Shown piece after piece: positions 54,376 through 64,000 of a stretch of 64,000 bases of DNA. This stretch comes from Coix lacryma-jobi var. lacryma-jobi (Eukaryota > Streptophyta > Magnoliopsida > Poales > Poaceae): positions 142,607,705 through 142,671,704 of the forward strand of contig CM019824.1 in assembly GCA_009763385.1 (NCBI GenBank), given 5' to 3'. A model generated the notes under the pieces. It was not told where the DNA came from. It saw only the letters and a program-made list of their open reading frames with translations, and did not search any database. Made by a program: the position numbers and the translations under genes. Every line of letters starts with the position of its first letter. Positions within the stretch are counted from its first letter, which is position 1.

Positions 54376-55885
54376 CGGCCATAACTCTTAGCTCCGAATT
54401 CTGATTTCGATGATCTTGGATATTTTGGAAAGCTAACTCAGAGGGCTACACAACCCACATACATAGCTAAACCAACTCTTAAAGGATTAGTACAGAATTC
54501 CAATCCAAGAGTCATCTAGAGTCCGGAACACACCGAAAAACTTCCTTCTCTTCTCCGAGTTGATCCAAATCAACTCCAACACCTTCTCCTTTGCAAATGT
54601 GCCAACACCACCAAGTGTACACCATCATGTGCATGTGTGTTAGCATTTTCATAATAATTTTCAAAGGATTTTCACTAGCTCTTACCGCGCCACTCGATCC
54701 TAGTAACATCGCCAAGTTAGATCGCTCAAGTGGCACTAGATGACCAATATGCAAACAAGTTTGCTCCTCTTAATAGTACGACCATCTATCCTAAACTCGA
54801 TCATCAACTTCTCTACTCACCTATGACCGGTGAAATGAAATGCTCTACAAATATACCTTTGCCTTGCGCATTCCATTTCATCTCCTCCATTGTTGATGCA
54901 ACACATGCACCAACCTATCTCCAAATGATATGATCCACTTCATATCATCACATGGCCTCCATGGTCCATCGATCTTGACCTCACTTGCTCTTCACCATTG
55001 CTTCGGTCCTTCGGCACCAAGTCTTGCTTAAGCCTCACGACACTCGGTACCAACGGCTTCAAAGCCTCCAACTTGCCCTTCACCTTCGCAACTGGTCCAT
55101 CAAGCCAAGTCTTGCCTTGATCTTCACTATATTAGCCACATGACTCTATGTCATGTTTCATGTGCATTAAGCTCCTCCATCACATGCATGAGCCTTGCAA
55201 TATCCTCCAAGCCATTTCACCTCTATGGCATATGTTGCTCATACATGATCACATGTGGACTAATCACCTGTGTAATTCACTTCAAACACATATTAGTCCA
55301 CCTAAGTTGTCACTCAATTACCAAAACCAAACTAGGACCTTTCAGTTTGCCTAAGTGATTTTTGTAGATTTTTAATTAGGCTATTCACCCCCCCTCTAGC
55401 CAATTTGGACCTTTCAAGTGTTTCACCACTTGTGCACATGTGTTAGCCTTTTTCAAAGCATTTTCAAGGGTTGTGTTAGTCACTCACTAGGTCTAATGCA
55501 TCAATATGTTAGAGAACTCCTAGTGACACTTGAACACTGCATAAGCCATGAATTATCTCCTCTTGATAGTACGGCTATCTATCCTAAATGTGATCACACT
55601 CGCTAAGTGTCTTGATCACCAAAACAAAGAGCCCTATATGTTATACCTTTGCTTTCGGGTCTCTTTGTTCCTCCTCTTCTCTTTTCTCCATTTCACCAAG
55701 TGTGGAGCACTTGATCACTAGAGAGTATGTAGCCATCACCATCTTCACCATGGTTGCCACCTTGCTAGCTCCACCACTTAGCTTGGTCTTAATATTTTCT
55801 CACTGGCTACACACATGCTTAGCAATAGGATTATACCAAATAGGTTTCATCAATTAACCAAATCCAAACTAGGGTTTTCACCACT

Positions 55886-57880
55886 CCCTGGTGAAAAGTA
55901 AAGGTCAAGGGATGATCTTTAAGATAGACTTTGAGAAAGCATATGATAGGGTTCGATGGGATTTTTTAGAAGAAGTTCTGCAAGGGAAGGGTTTTCCTCA
56001 GCAATGGATTAACTAGGTTATACAAACTGTTAGAGGTGGACAAGTCTACATTAATGTTAATGGGACAAGGGGCCCATACTTCAAAACTTTGAGAGGGATT
56101 AAGCAAGGAGATCCCCTTTCCCCCTTCTCTTCAACTTGGTAGCCGACTCTCTTAGTGTGCTCATGGATAAGGCTGTGGAGAAGGGATTGATAGTGGGGAT
56201 TTTTGAAGATGTTATTGAGAAAGGGATCTCACACATCCAATATGCTGATGATATTGCGTTGATGACAGATGGATCTAATGAGTCTATTGTTAACTTGAAG
56301 ATTCTTTTATATTGCTTTGAATGACTTTTGGGGTTAAAATTAACTATCATAAAAGTGAGGTTATTCTTTTTGGCTGGTCATGAGCAGAGAAAGAGAGCGC
56401 TAATATGCTAAACTGCAAGCTAGGAGAACTGTCTGTTAAGTACTTAGGGATTTTAGTTTCTGATAAGGTCCTAGGGATTGGAGATTTCCAGATTATTCCT
56501 AATAGAATGATGAAGAGACTAGACCCTTGGAAGGGTAAGTTATGACTATTGGGGGCAAGCTTATTCTGACAAACTCTTGTCTAACTAATCTACCTATGTA
56601 TATGATGGGTTTCTATATGTTACCAAGAGGGGTTCATGACAAGATGGACATTATCCAGTCTAAATTCTTTTGGCAAGGTGCTGATAATGCTTGGCCAAGT
56701 GGGATATGTAAACCTAAGTTCCATGTTGGACTTGGGATTATTAACACTTACTTGATGAACTAGTGTCTAATTACCAAGTGGATTTGGAAGATTGAAAAAG
56801 GCTCCAAGGAGTTATGGTACATGCTGCTTAAAGAAAAATATATGAGGAGGAAAGGGTTTTTTTTGGTTCAGCTCATCAGGGGACTTCGCAGTTTTGGAAA
56901 GGTCTGCACAAGGTGAAGCATCTTTTTCCAATGGGGGACTGAGTGTCATGTTAAGAAAGGAGATAGAGTTAGGTTCTAGCATGATGTATGGATGGGTAAG
57001 GTACCACTAAAAATTCAATTTAATGGGATCTTTGAGGTTTGTCAAAAATCAGATGCCATGGTTAGGGACTTCTGGAGGTAAGGAGAATGACATATCCCAC
57101 TAAAGGCGCAATCTTCATGGTACATACCATACAGAGTGGGAGGAATTGATGAATCTATCACAAATGTACAACTGAATGAGCAGAAGCAGGATGAGGTGAC
57201 CTGGACTCTTGAGAAATTGGCAGAGTTCTCTACCAAGTCGTTATTTAATTGTTTGACTCATGGGGGTGTTAAGGATAATGTGAGTGACTTGATATGGAAA
57301 TGCAAGGTACATTTGAAAGTCAAAGTTTTCTTTTGGCAAGCATGACATAATAAACTGCAAACAACTGTGGCCCTGGTGAAAAGAGGTTGGCAGGGTCGCC
57401 CTATTTACTGTGTTTGTGGCAAGGTGACATTTAACCATATTCTATTTGAATGTGTCTTTGCACAATATATCTGGTGTTGTATCAGGGAGGCTTTTCATCT
57501 ACAAGGCTTCCCCTTGTCTATGCAGGAAATGGTTTCCCAATGGCTGCCAAGGAGGCTAGGATCCCTAAGATTCTATGTTTTTATTTTTTCGCAGGTCTGG
57601 CATAGGCAATGTGGAAGAATCAGAACAAGATGGCCATTGAGAAGCTTTTTCTTCCTGACAATCCAGATGTTGTGATTCATACGGCTATTAATTTCATGCA
57701 GATGTGGGCCGAAGTGCACAAAAAGGGTGACAAAGACAAGGTGAAGGCGATGGGCTGATGCTGCGAACACATGGGCGTTTGAGACACTTGGTTGACAAGA
57801 TCCCATGTGTGAATGATGAATGATTGACACTTGTGAGGAAGGTTTGAGGCTTTTCCCGGTTAAGTCATTATTTCATATGT
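55886..57880 (+). pseudogene. Decayed L1-type LINE, 3' fragment (RT core and zf-RVT)
   Basis: It resumes the LINE frame after the solo LTR. It reads KIDFEKAYDRVRWDF, then GIKQGDPLSP, and the RT active-site box QYADDIALM (~56238-56264). Next come a thumb-like region and a C-terminal zf-RVT-like segment (LIWKCKVHLKVKVFFWQA, CGKVTFNHILFEC). Stops at about 56012 and frame breaks near 56130, 56324, 56543 and 57345 show it is dead. No poly(A) tail is evident before the Copia-B fragment. Confidence 0.82.
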
Positions 57881-57922
57881 GCTTAATGTTTATGACAAAC
57901 CGGTGGTGTTGAGTTGTGTGTT

Positions 57923-59228
57923 TGCGGATACATGGGTGTATGCCGAGTCTCTGAGTGATGAGTGATTGTCAACTGGGATAATGCGCATGTTCTTTGGCTT
58001 GTGTTGTGCAGGTGTCGAGCACGGATACAGTGATCAGAGGCAAGGTGAAGGTCAAGTAGAGACGTGCCGTGCCGATGGACCGAGAGTGGCGAAGGGCAGA
58101 CGTGAGGCTTGGACTGAGGGACCGGTGGCCCGAGGATCAGCTGTGGTGGCTGACAGCCTGGGACAGCGACGAGCGGAGACTTGCGGGCATGGTGTTGCTC
58201 GAGTCGAGGACTTGGGGACACATGTCGGTGGACGGGGTGCACGGGCGGTGCATCCCTTCTACGGCTCGGTTTGGTGGTTGAGTCACAGAAAACCCACCGA
58301 GTGGACGGTTTCCAGGTTTGGGCCTCAAAACCTGGGCGCTGATGGTTTCCGAGTTTGGGCCACAAAACTCGGGCTGAGGACGGTTTCCAGGTTTGGGCCT
58401 CAAAACCTGGGTGCTGCGGGTTTCTGAGTTTGGGCCACAAAACTCAGGCGATGGACGGCTGGTTTCCCGGTTTGGGCCTCAAAACTGGGGGTTGGTCGTG
58501 AAGGCTGGTTTCCCGGTTTGGGCCACAAAACCGGGGGCGAAGTCTAGGAAAAGGACGAGCGGAGCGGTGGCGGCACGTGGCGGCAATCGGTGAGGTTGCG
58601 TCGAGGCAACGCTACGAGTTGTGCGGGCGTGGCTGTCGGATCACCAGCATCTTCGAGTTGGTCCAGAATAACCGTAGGGTTTAGCTGGTTCGCTCTATAA
58701 TTAGAGAGGGGTAGATTAGGAATTAGAATTAGGATAAGTAGAGGGAGACACCCTCCTCCCATTCTATCTCAGCCATTTGCTCTTTGCCTTCTAGGTTTTC
58801 CTGCTCTCCCAATCCCCTGCTGTAGCAACTGAGATCCGCAGAGAATCATACCTCTGTGTACTAGAGATTTTGAGGAAGTGAGACCGTAATCTCACTATTG
58901 TAGCGTGTGGTAGCCACACGGTTGCAGATCGATGACTTGATTCGCGTTTTGTTCGTGTTCTTCGCGTTCTTCGTTTCTCCGCGTTTTTCCCGTCACTCGA
59001 TATCTCTCTCTACTATGTCTTTGCGAAATCCGTTTGAATCAACTTGTTCTTTATAGTGAGGAGATCATTTCCACCGAAGGAATTCATCTAACTCCTCACG
59101 AACAAGTTGATCGGGTTGATTTCATTTTCGTGGCGCTTTTTCGTTCATACTCCTCCCCTTTCGATTTCCCGGTGTTTGAGTTAATTTGAGCGGATGATTT
59201 CTTGGGGATAGTCTCCTAACTATCTCGT
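57923..59228 (+). repeat. Copia-B LTR, 5' two-thirds, truncated by Gypsy-2
   Basis: It begins TGCGGATACATGGGTG and follows the Copia-B LTR in + orientation for about 1.3 kb, to GGGGATAGTCTCCTAACTA. It then meets the Gypsy-2 LTR. The missing ~0.75 kb is expected beyond the right edge of the window. No PPT precedes it, so it may be a solo or 5' LTR. Confidence 0.85.
58268..58536 (+). repeat. Seven-hairpin array, copy 3 (sense orientation)
   Basis: The units read GGTTTC + 8-nt stem + GGGCC(T/A)CA + 8-nt stem. Stem pairs are CCAGGTTT/AAACCTGG (twice), CCGAGTTT/AAACTCGG, CTGAGTTT/AAACTCAG and CCCGGTTT/AAACCGGG (one copy with a G-T pair). The first unit is a variant (GGTGG/CCACC). Loops alternate CTC and CAC. 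Confidence 0.9.
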
Positions 59229-62200
59229 TGTGACGGAACGACCCTAATCCCATGGCCCACGTGTCCCTGTCAACCTCTGACAGCCGAACCCATGTTCCAT
59301 GTGATTAAGACCTGTTCGCCACCGGGCTACATCAGTGCCCAATGTCCGCAGGATCATCTCACAATTCGGTTACAGCATTTCATACTTTTACAAATAACAT
59401 CGGAATAAAGAGCGGAAGACTTAAATAACAATAGTTTTACAAACCGAGGTTTCAAATGAGGTAAGGAGTACGATTATTACAAACCATTGTTCGGGAAATT
59501 CAAAGTAGACAACGTAGCGGAAACATTAACATAACGATACATGTAACACCCAGCCCGAGGGTGCACATTTACTCATCGGCCTCATCGGCCTCTTCCTGGA
59601 CGAAAGTCACGCAACAGGGTGCGAGACACATCGGGGTCTCAGGCATACCTGCAACATGGGTAACAAACCCTGAGTACTGGGGTACTCAACAAGACTTACC
59701 CGACTAAAGAAAAAGGGAGAAGACTCAGGAATGAGAGGCTTAGGGTAGTCAAGGTAAGGCTTAAGCAAGATCAAGTATTTTGCAGAAAAGCATTTTTGTA
59801 AACCTTATTTTATTTTTGAAAGATTCAGTATTCCTCAATTCTTCATCATTCATGATTCATTTTACATTTCAAAACATCCCTAGTTGAGAACCACTCTCCG
59901 TTGACAGTCAGTGGACCAAGTCTCCATAACCGAGGAGCAACGTTAATCCGGATAAATAATACTCAGCTGAGGATCCCTATCCACACTGCATATGTAGCAC
60001 CCAAGCTTGCATATGCCAACTCGTCTACCACGATTCCTCCAAGATTGGGCCCGGTCCTACGCCACCCGGAAGTACAGTACACCACTCCAATTTTCCGCCA
60101 GCGACAAGTACCTCGGGACTCTAACCCAAGAGTACAGGTCCTGACACGTGGGTACATGCTACTTCCGCCATCTCTCCACTCCCAGTGCGCGGTTGTCGGT
60201 CCAATAAAGGATTCCTCGGAGCCAGAGCTTTCCGTAGTATGTGAATAGTTACAAGTCTTGACCAGCAGGCCCCCATACGGATGGTCCCTAATTTTCCAGC
60301 CAGAACTATACCTTGGTCATATCTCACCCAAGCGTAATAGTCCTGTCAGTTTTTCAACCATGTCCCGGTCGGTGTCAACTGTTGAGTCCCGGACTACAAC
60401 ATGACGGCACCGTACGCTCGGACAACCTCTCCTCGCTATTAACTAGGTACGGATCAGATACCTAGCGAACAGCCGGGGAGTAAGACCAAAATTCCCATAA
60501 ACATTCCTTAAGTGATCACACTTTTAAAAATTAGCATTTTATTGCAAAGTCTAATTCAGTAAGCATTGCTAAGCATTTTTCAAATACTTTTGAAAAGCAG
60601 GTATCGGGTGTATCAGTGGTCAAGGTGGATAGTGCATCAATTAGGATAGCACACAACTCCTATAAATCTAATGCAATAATTTAACTCAAAAGCATTTAAG
60701 GAAATCATTTTATAAAATTCAAGGAAAGGGTTAAATGCACCGGGGCTTGCCTTGAAGAGCAAAGACAGCAGACTCGGGGTAGGTATAGGTGTTGGAGCTC
60801 GGGGTCGCCTCGGGAGTTGGTTCGTCAACAGCGGCCTCGACTCTGGTACCTTCTTCGTCAACTATACGGATGCAATGATGAATGCTCATGAGAATGATGA
60901 TATGGACTTATGGTGCAAGACAATTCCACTGAATCTAGATTACTCTTAGGCAAGGCATAATCGAAATCTAGGTTGAGCATAAAAGGTAACCATTTCTTTC
61001 TTAAGCATTATTGATGTTAGGCCTTATTATAATTATCCTAAGTATTAACCAAACATATCATCACAGACATCATAGACCAAAGGGTAGGGGTCTATGAACA
61101 TCAATCAATCTAAAGATCACATCATTAAACACTTATTACCAACCCTAATCCATCCTTTCTATTTTTCTTATTTTATTTAAAAGGTCATTTTATGAAGTTG
61201 CTCCAAAAATTACCAAATTAATCACATAAGTTCATTAAGGCATAAACAGATGGCAAAACAAATTTCATAATTTTGGAGGTCATTAAGGTGCTCAAATAAT
61301 TCCAGACATTAATTAAGAAAAGGCACTACTCAACTAATTAAATAAAAGCTCAAAAATCAACTTGCTCCAAATGACTTCAAAATTTTACAAGAGGTTCAGC
61401 ATGTCATAAAAAGGTCACAAAAATTTATCTCAAGATTTTTGGAGTTATAGATCACTCTCCAAAAATACCAAAACCTTCATTTTTCAATTAAAAGGGGAAT
61501 TTTACATTTTCAAATTTTTGCACAAAACTCAAGTTTCATATTTTTATAAAATACTTCAGAGCATAAAGAGTCTACCACAAAAATTTCAGAATTTTTGGAT
61601 GCACACAGAAAATCATACAAAAAAGAAAAAACAGAACACTATTCACATCTCTCAGAAAAAGAGAAGAGCACTGTGCTCCTTCTAGGCCGGGCTCGGCGAA
61701 TCGCGGGGGCTCGGGCGAATCGCGCGGGGCTCGGTCGAGACGGGCTCGGTCGAGACGGAAGCGACAGCTTCGTCCGAGGCCTGGCCCGGAGGCTCGGGCG
61801 AGGCAGAGAAGTAAGCCTCCGTCCGAGGCCTGACTCGGGCGAAGCGGAGAGCATGCGCTCGCCGAGGCTTGGGCTCGGGCGAAGCGGAAAAACAAGCCTC
61901 CGTCCGAGGCGTGACTTGGAGGCTCGGGCAAAACGGAGTGGAAGCAGAGGCCGGAGGCTTCGGATGCTTACCACGGGTCGGAGGCAGGGCTCGAGGGTGA
62001 GGCTCTACACGCGCTCGAGGGTGAGGCTCTACACGCGCTCGAGGGTGAGGCTCGAGGAAGAGACGACCGCGGCGGCGCTCCGGCGATCCGGCGATCCTGC
62101 TCAACACACGAGACCGCAAGGGCCGGGTTAGAGTCGCACGGAACCGAGGAAGCTGACACAGGGGTCGGGAGAAGGTATCCGTGACCGGAGGGGAAGTATT

Positions 62201-63552
62201 TGACGAACCCGAGATCACCGGGGTTCCGTCGGAGTTTGGGAAGATGGGGTTACGCCGGGCAATTGGAGGCGGGGAAGGTGAAATTGGGGGGTGGGAAAGC
62301 TTCACGAGCTCTAGGCGGAGCTTTCGGGCTAGGTGGTTGAGCGACGGGAGCTTTGGAGTGCTCTGGCCACGGCGGCGGGGTCGAGTGCGGAGGTCGGAGC
62401 TCCGGCGGGCTTATATAGCCGCGGCCAGGGGCCGGTAGAGAGCTCGAGGCGGGGTGGATAAGCTCGGCGGACGCGTGCGCTCTCGAATGCGCGCAGGCGG
62501 GAAGGACAGGTGTGCGGCCGGGGCTCGGGCGCAGACAGCGCCGGCGATGGCCACGCGGCGGCGACGCGCTGGAGCAGTAGGGACGGGAGCGGGGGTCAAC
62601 TGTGCGCGTGCGGGTGCGAAAAGATGTCGCGGGCGCGGGCGACAAGTCGGGGGCAGACGAGCGGCTGCCAAACGCGTGGCGCGCGCAACGCCGGAGGCTC
62701 GGCCACGGCCGGGGCCCCCTAGCTGTAGGTGGAAGATGAACAGGGCTAGGTCTTAGGGTTTGACTTTTGGCTGATCTCTGTATTTTGCAAATTACTTCCA
62801 AAACTTGAACTGGGCAACAAAAACTCAAAATACCAAAGTTGCTCAGAAAAATGAGATCTACAACTTTGTCAAGATGAACATTTTCAAATTCCAAATAGTT
62901 TTTGAACTATATTCAAAAACAGAAAAGGGGACACTTTTCAAATTTGATTCAAATCAAAATTACTTGGATTTCAAACTGAGACTTGAAAATTTGTAAATAC
63001 CAAAGTTGTTCCTTTGACAAAACCTACAACTTTGCTAATATACACTTTTTCTGAAACTCAATAGTTTTGAAATAATTTTGAAAACTCAAAAAGGGACAAA
63101 AACTGGAGTTTGAAAGAATTTGAAATTACTTCAAATTTATATAGAACTTTGAAAATCTGTAAATACCAAAGTTGTTTCTCTTGGCCAGATCTACAACTTT
63201 GCTTTTTGGACCAACCTCGAATTCTGAATAATTTTGAATTACAAAAGAGGGATAAAAATCCAGGGTTTGGAAATCAGGGTTTTGCAAAAGGGAAAATCAA
63301 ATCAAATCTGATTTTTGAACTTTGATCAAAGCAGCAAACATCAGGGCACTAAATTTGAACAAGAATTAAATATAACTAGGCACAGAGGTGAAATTACCAT
63401 TTTGCCCTTATAGAGAGAATTGGGCTTTTAGGGTTTTTGAAAAGGGAATCAAGGCATAGCAATTAGGCAAATCAAATGCATCACAGGAAATGATTAATGC
63501 TTAAGATGATGACATGTCAGGTTAATTACATTTAAACACCAGGGGTGTTACA
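59229..63552 (-). repeat. Gypsy-2 3' LTR (chromovirus-type)
   Basis: On the - strand it starts TGTAACACCCCTGG (63552) and ends GTTCCGTCACA (59229), 4,324 bp. The layout mirrors Gypsy-1: an AT-rich start, a GC-rich block (62730-61680), then AT-rich sequence. Repeated ACCAAAGTTGTT..ACAACTTTG blocks lie at 62830-63200. It inserted into the Copia-B LTR. No gene is supported inside; frames in 61600-62900 are low-complexity. Confidence 0.85.
61991..62054 (-). repeat. 24-bp tandem repeat in the Gypsy-2 LTR
   Basis: TCGAGGGTGAGGCTCTACAC plus GCGC repeats about 2.6 times with no difference in the complete copies. Confidence 0.85.
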
Positions 63553-63565
63553 GCCTTCCCCCCTA
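63553..63565 (-). other. Gypsy-2 polypurine tract
   Basis: On the - strand TAGGGGGGAAGGC abuts the LTR TG. It is nearly identical to the Gypsy-1 PPT, which supports a close family relationship. Confidence 0.88.
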
Positions 63566-63620
63566 AAGAAATCTCGCCCCGAGATTCCACGTCTTAAGAA
63601 GGAAAAGGCAAAACTTACAT

Positions 63621-64000
63621 CTACAGAGATTCGAGAAAGTCGGGATAGTTCTTTGCTAAGAAGTCTTCGGATTCCCAGGTGGCTTCTTCTTCAGAGTGTT
63701 GGTTCCACTGGATCTTGTACCATCTTGTGGTGGTTCTTCGGGTAACACGATCCTTGTGATCCAACACGCGAACTGGATACTCAGTGTATGACAGATCTGG
63801 TTCTAGCTCAACGCCTTCAACTTCAACCATATGTTCAGGTACTCGGAGACACTTCTTGAGTTGGGAGACATGAAACACATTATGAACTGCTGAAAGATGA
63901 TCGGGCAAACTTAACTTGTAAGCGACCTTGCCACAACGATCCAAAATCTCAAACGGACCAATGTAGCGGGGTGCTAACTTTCCTTTGACTCCAAACGAGT
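63621..64000 (-). CDS. Gypsy-2 pol C-terminus: integrase GPY/F module and chromodomain (partial)
   Basis: The open frame runs from the window edge to a stop at 63621. It shows GKLAPRYIGPFEIL (GPY/F), HNVFHVSQLKKCLRVPEH, and a chromodomain (YPVRVLDHKDRVTRR...WYKIQWNQHSEEEATWESEDFL). It is clearly related to the Gypsy-1 end (FHVSQLKKCLRVPE shared) but diverged, so it belongs to a sister family. Unlike Gypsy-1, the stop lies about 55 bp before the PPT. The 5' part of pol lies outside the window. Confidence 0.9.
   Translation of the reverse strand, partial: SFGVKGKLAPRYIGPFEILDRCGKVAYKLSLPDHLSAVHNVFHVSQLKKCLRVPEHMVEVEGVELEPDLSYTEYPVRVLDHKDRVTRRTTTRWYKIQWNQHSEEEATWESEDFLAKNYPDFLESL

Larger units (their letters stand above)
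52965..55344 (-). mobile_element. Solo LTR 'C' of a different Copia family, nested in A'
   Basis: 2,380 bp. On the - strand it starts TGAAAGGTCCTAGTTTGG and ends CGCCATCTCGACCTTTCA. The perfect TSD GTTTG flanks it (52960-52964 and 55345-55349). It is the innermost and youngest of the three nested solo LTRs. ORFs within it (53272-53808) carry no domain. Confidence 0.92.
50980..55416 (+). mobile_element. Solo LTR A' (same family as A, opposite orientation), nested in A
   Basis: It starts TGAAAGCCCTAGTTTGG and ends TTTGGACCTTTCA, and is 2,052 bp without its own insertion. The perfect TSD AGTGT (50975-50979 and 55417-55421) lies inside LTR A. No internal domain is present. Confidence 0.9.
49314..55880 (-). 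mobile_element. Solo LTR 'A' of a Copia element, interrupted by a nested insertion
   Basis: Read on the - strand it starts TGAAAACCCTAGTTTGG (55880) and ends TTGGACCTTTCA (49314). It is 2,125 bp without the inner insertion (50980-55421). It is flanked by a perfect TSD, CCACT (49309-49313 and 55881-55885), with no internal retroelement sequence, so it is a solo LTR. It splits the LINE. Confidence 0.9.

Noticed and set aside
61572..62894. Several 100-200 aa ORFs in the Gypsy-2 LTR
   Set aside because: GC-rich repetitive sequence with open frames on both strands, no recognisable domain, wholly inside an LTR.

Overview
This window is plant nuclear DNA, almost certainly from a grass (Poaceae, probably a panicoid/andropogonoid). 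The evidence is intron-containing genes with a very GC-rich first exon, Stowaway, Tourist, hAT and CACTA-type MITEs typical of grasses, and dense nested LTR retrotransposons. No prokaryotic features, rRNA, tRNA or CRISPR arrays are seen.

Only two host genes are supported. One is a nine-exon, membrane-anchored aspartyl protease on the + strand (15646-19376, 544 aa). The other is a six-exon ALMT-family anion channel on the - strand (42084-45605, 610 aa). They are convergent. Almost everything between them is one nested retrotransposon, and without it their stop codons would lie only about 0.9 kb apart.

Layout: (1) 1-2501, the 3' end and LTR of a SIRE/Maximus-like Copia element. (2) 2502-15600, gene-poor flank with a hAT element carrying a perfect 8-bp TSD, several MITEs, a foldback, tandem duplications and microsatellites. 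(3) 15646-19376, aspartyl protease. (4) 19711-41481, a 7.65-kb defective Copia element ('Copia-B', - strand; gag plus a protease remnant, no integrase or RT). It is split by a complete 14.1-kb chromovirus-type Gypsy element ('Gypsy-1', 24274-38388, + strand, TSD GAAGC). (5) 42084-45605, ALMT gene. (6) 48560-57880, a decayed LINE split by three nested solo LTRs, each with a perfect 5-bp TSD. (7) 57923-59228, a fragment of another Copia-B LTR. (8) 59229-64000, the 4.3-kb LTR and pol end of a second chromovirus Gypsy that runs off the right edge.

The most striking content is in Gypsy-1. Its LTRs differ by only about a dozen substitutions, so it is young, and its gag-pol is open from gag to chromodomain. 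Between the primer binding site and gag it carries an extra 363-aa ORF. The first ~20 residues of this protein closely match the N-terminal tail of histone H3, including the K4 and K9 contexts; a globular region, a long coiled coil and a histone-chaperone-like acidic tail follow. A retroelement with an integrase chromodomain and a separate H3-tail mimic is the best candidate here for an undescribed system. Second is an array of seven hairpins with covarying stems in the Copia-B LTR, seen in three copies. Third is a recurring promoter layout in three other Copia LTR families: a short-motif array immediately upstream of a TATA box, with perfect or near-perfect M-phase-activator (MSA) motifs in two of the families.
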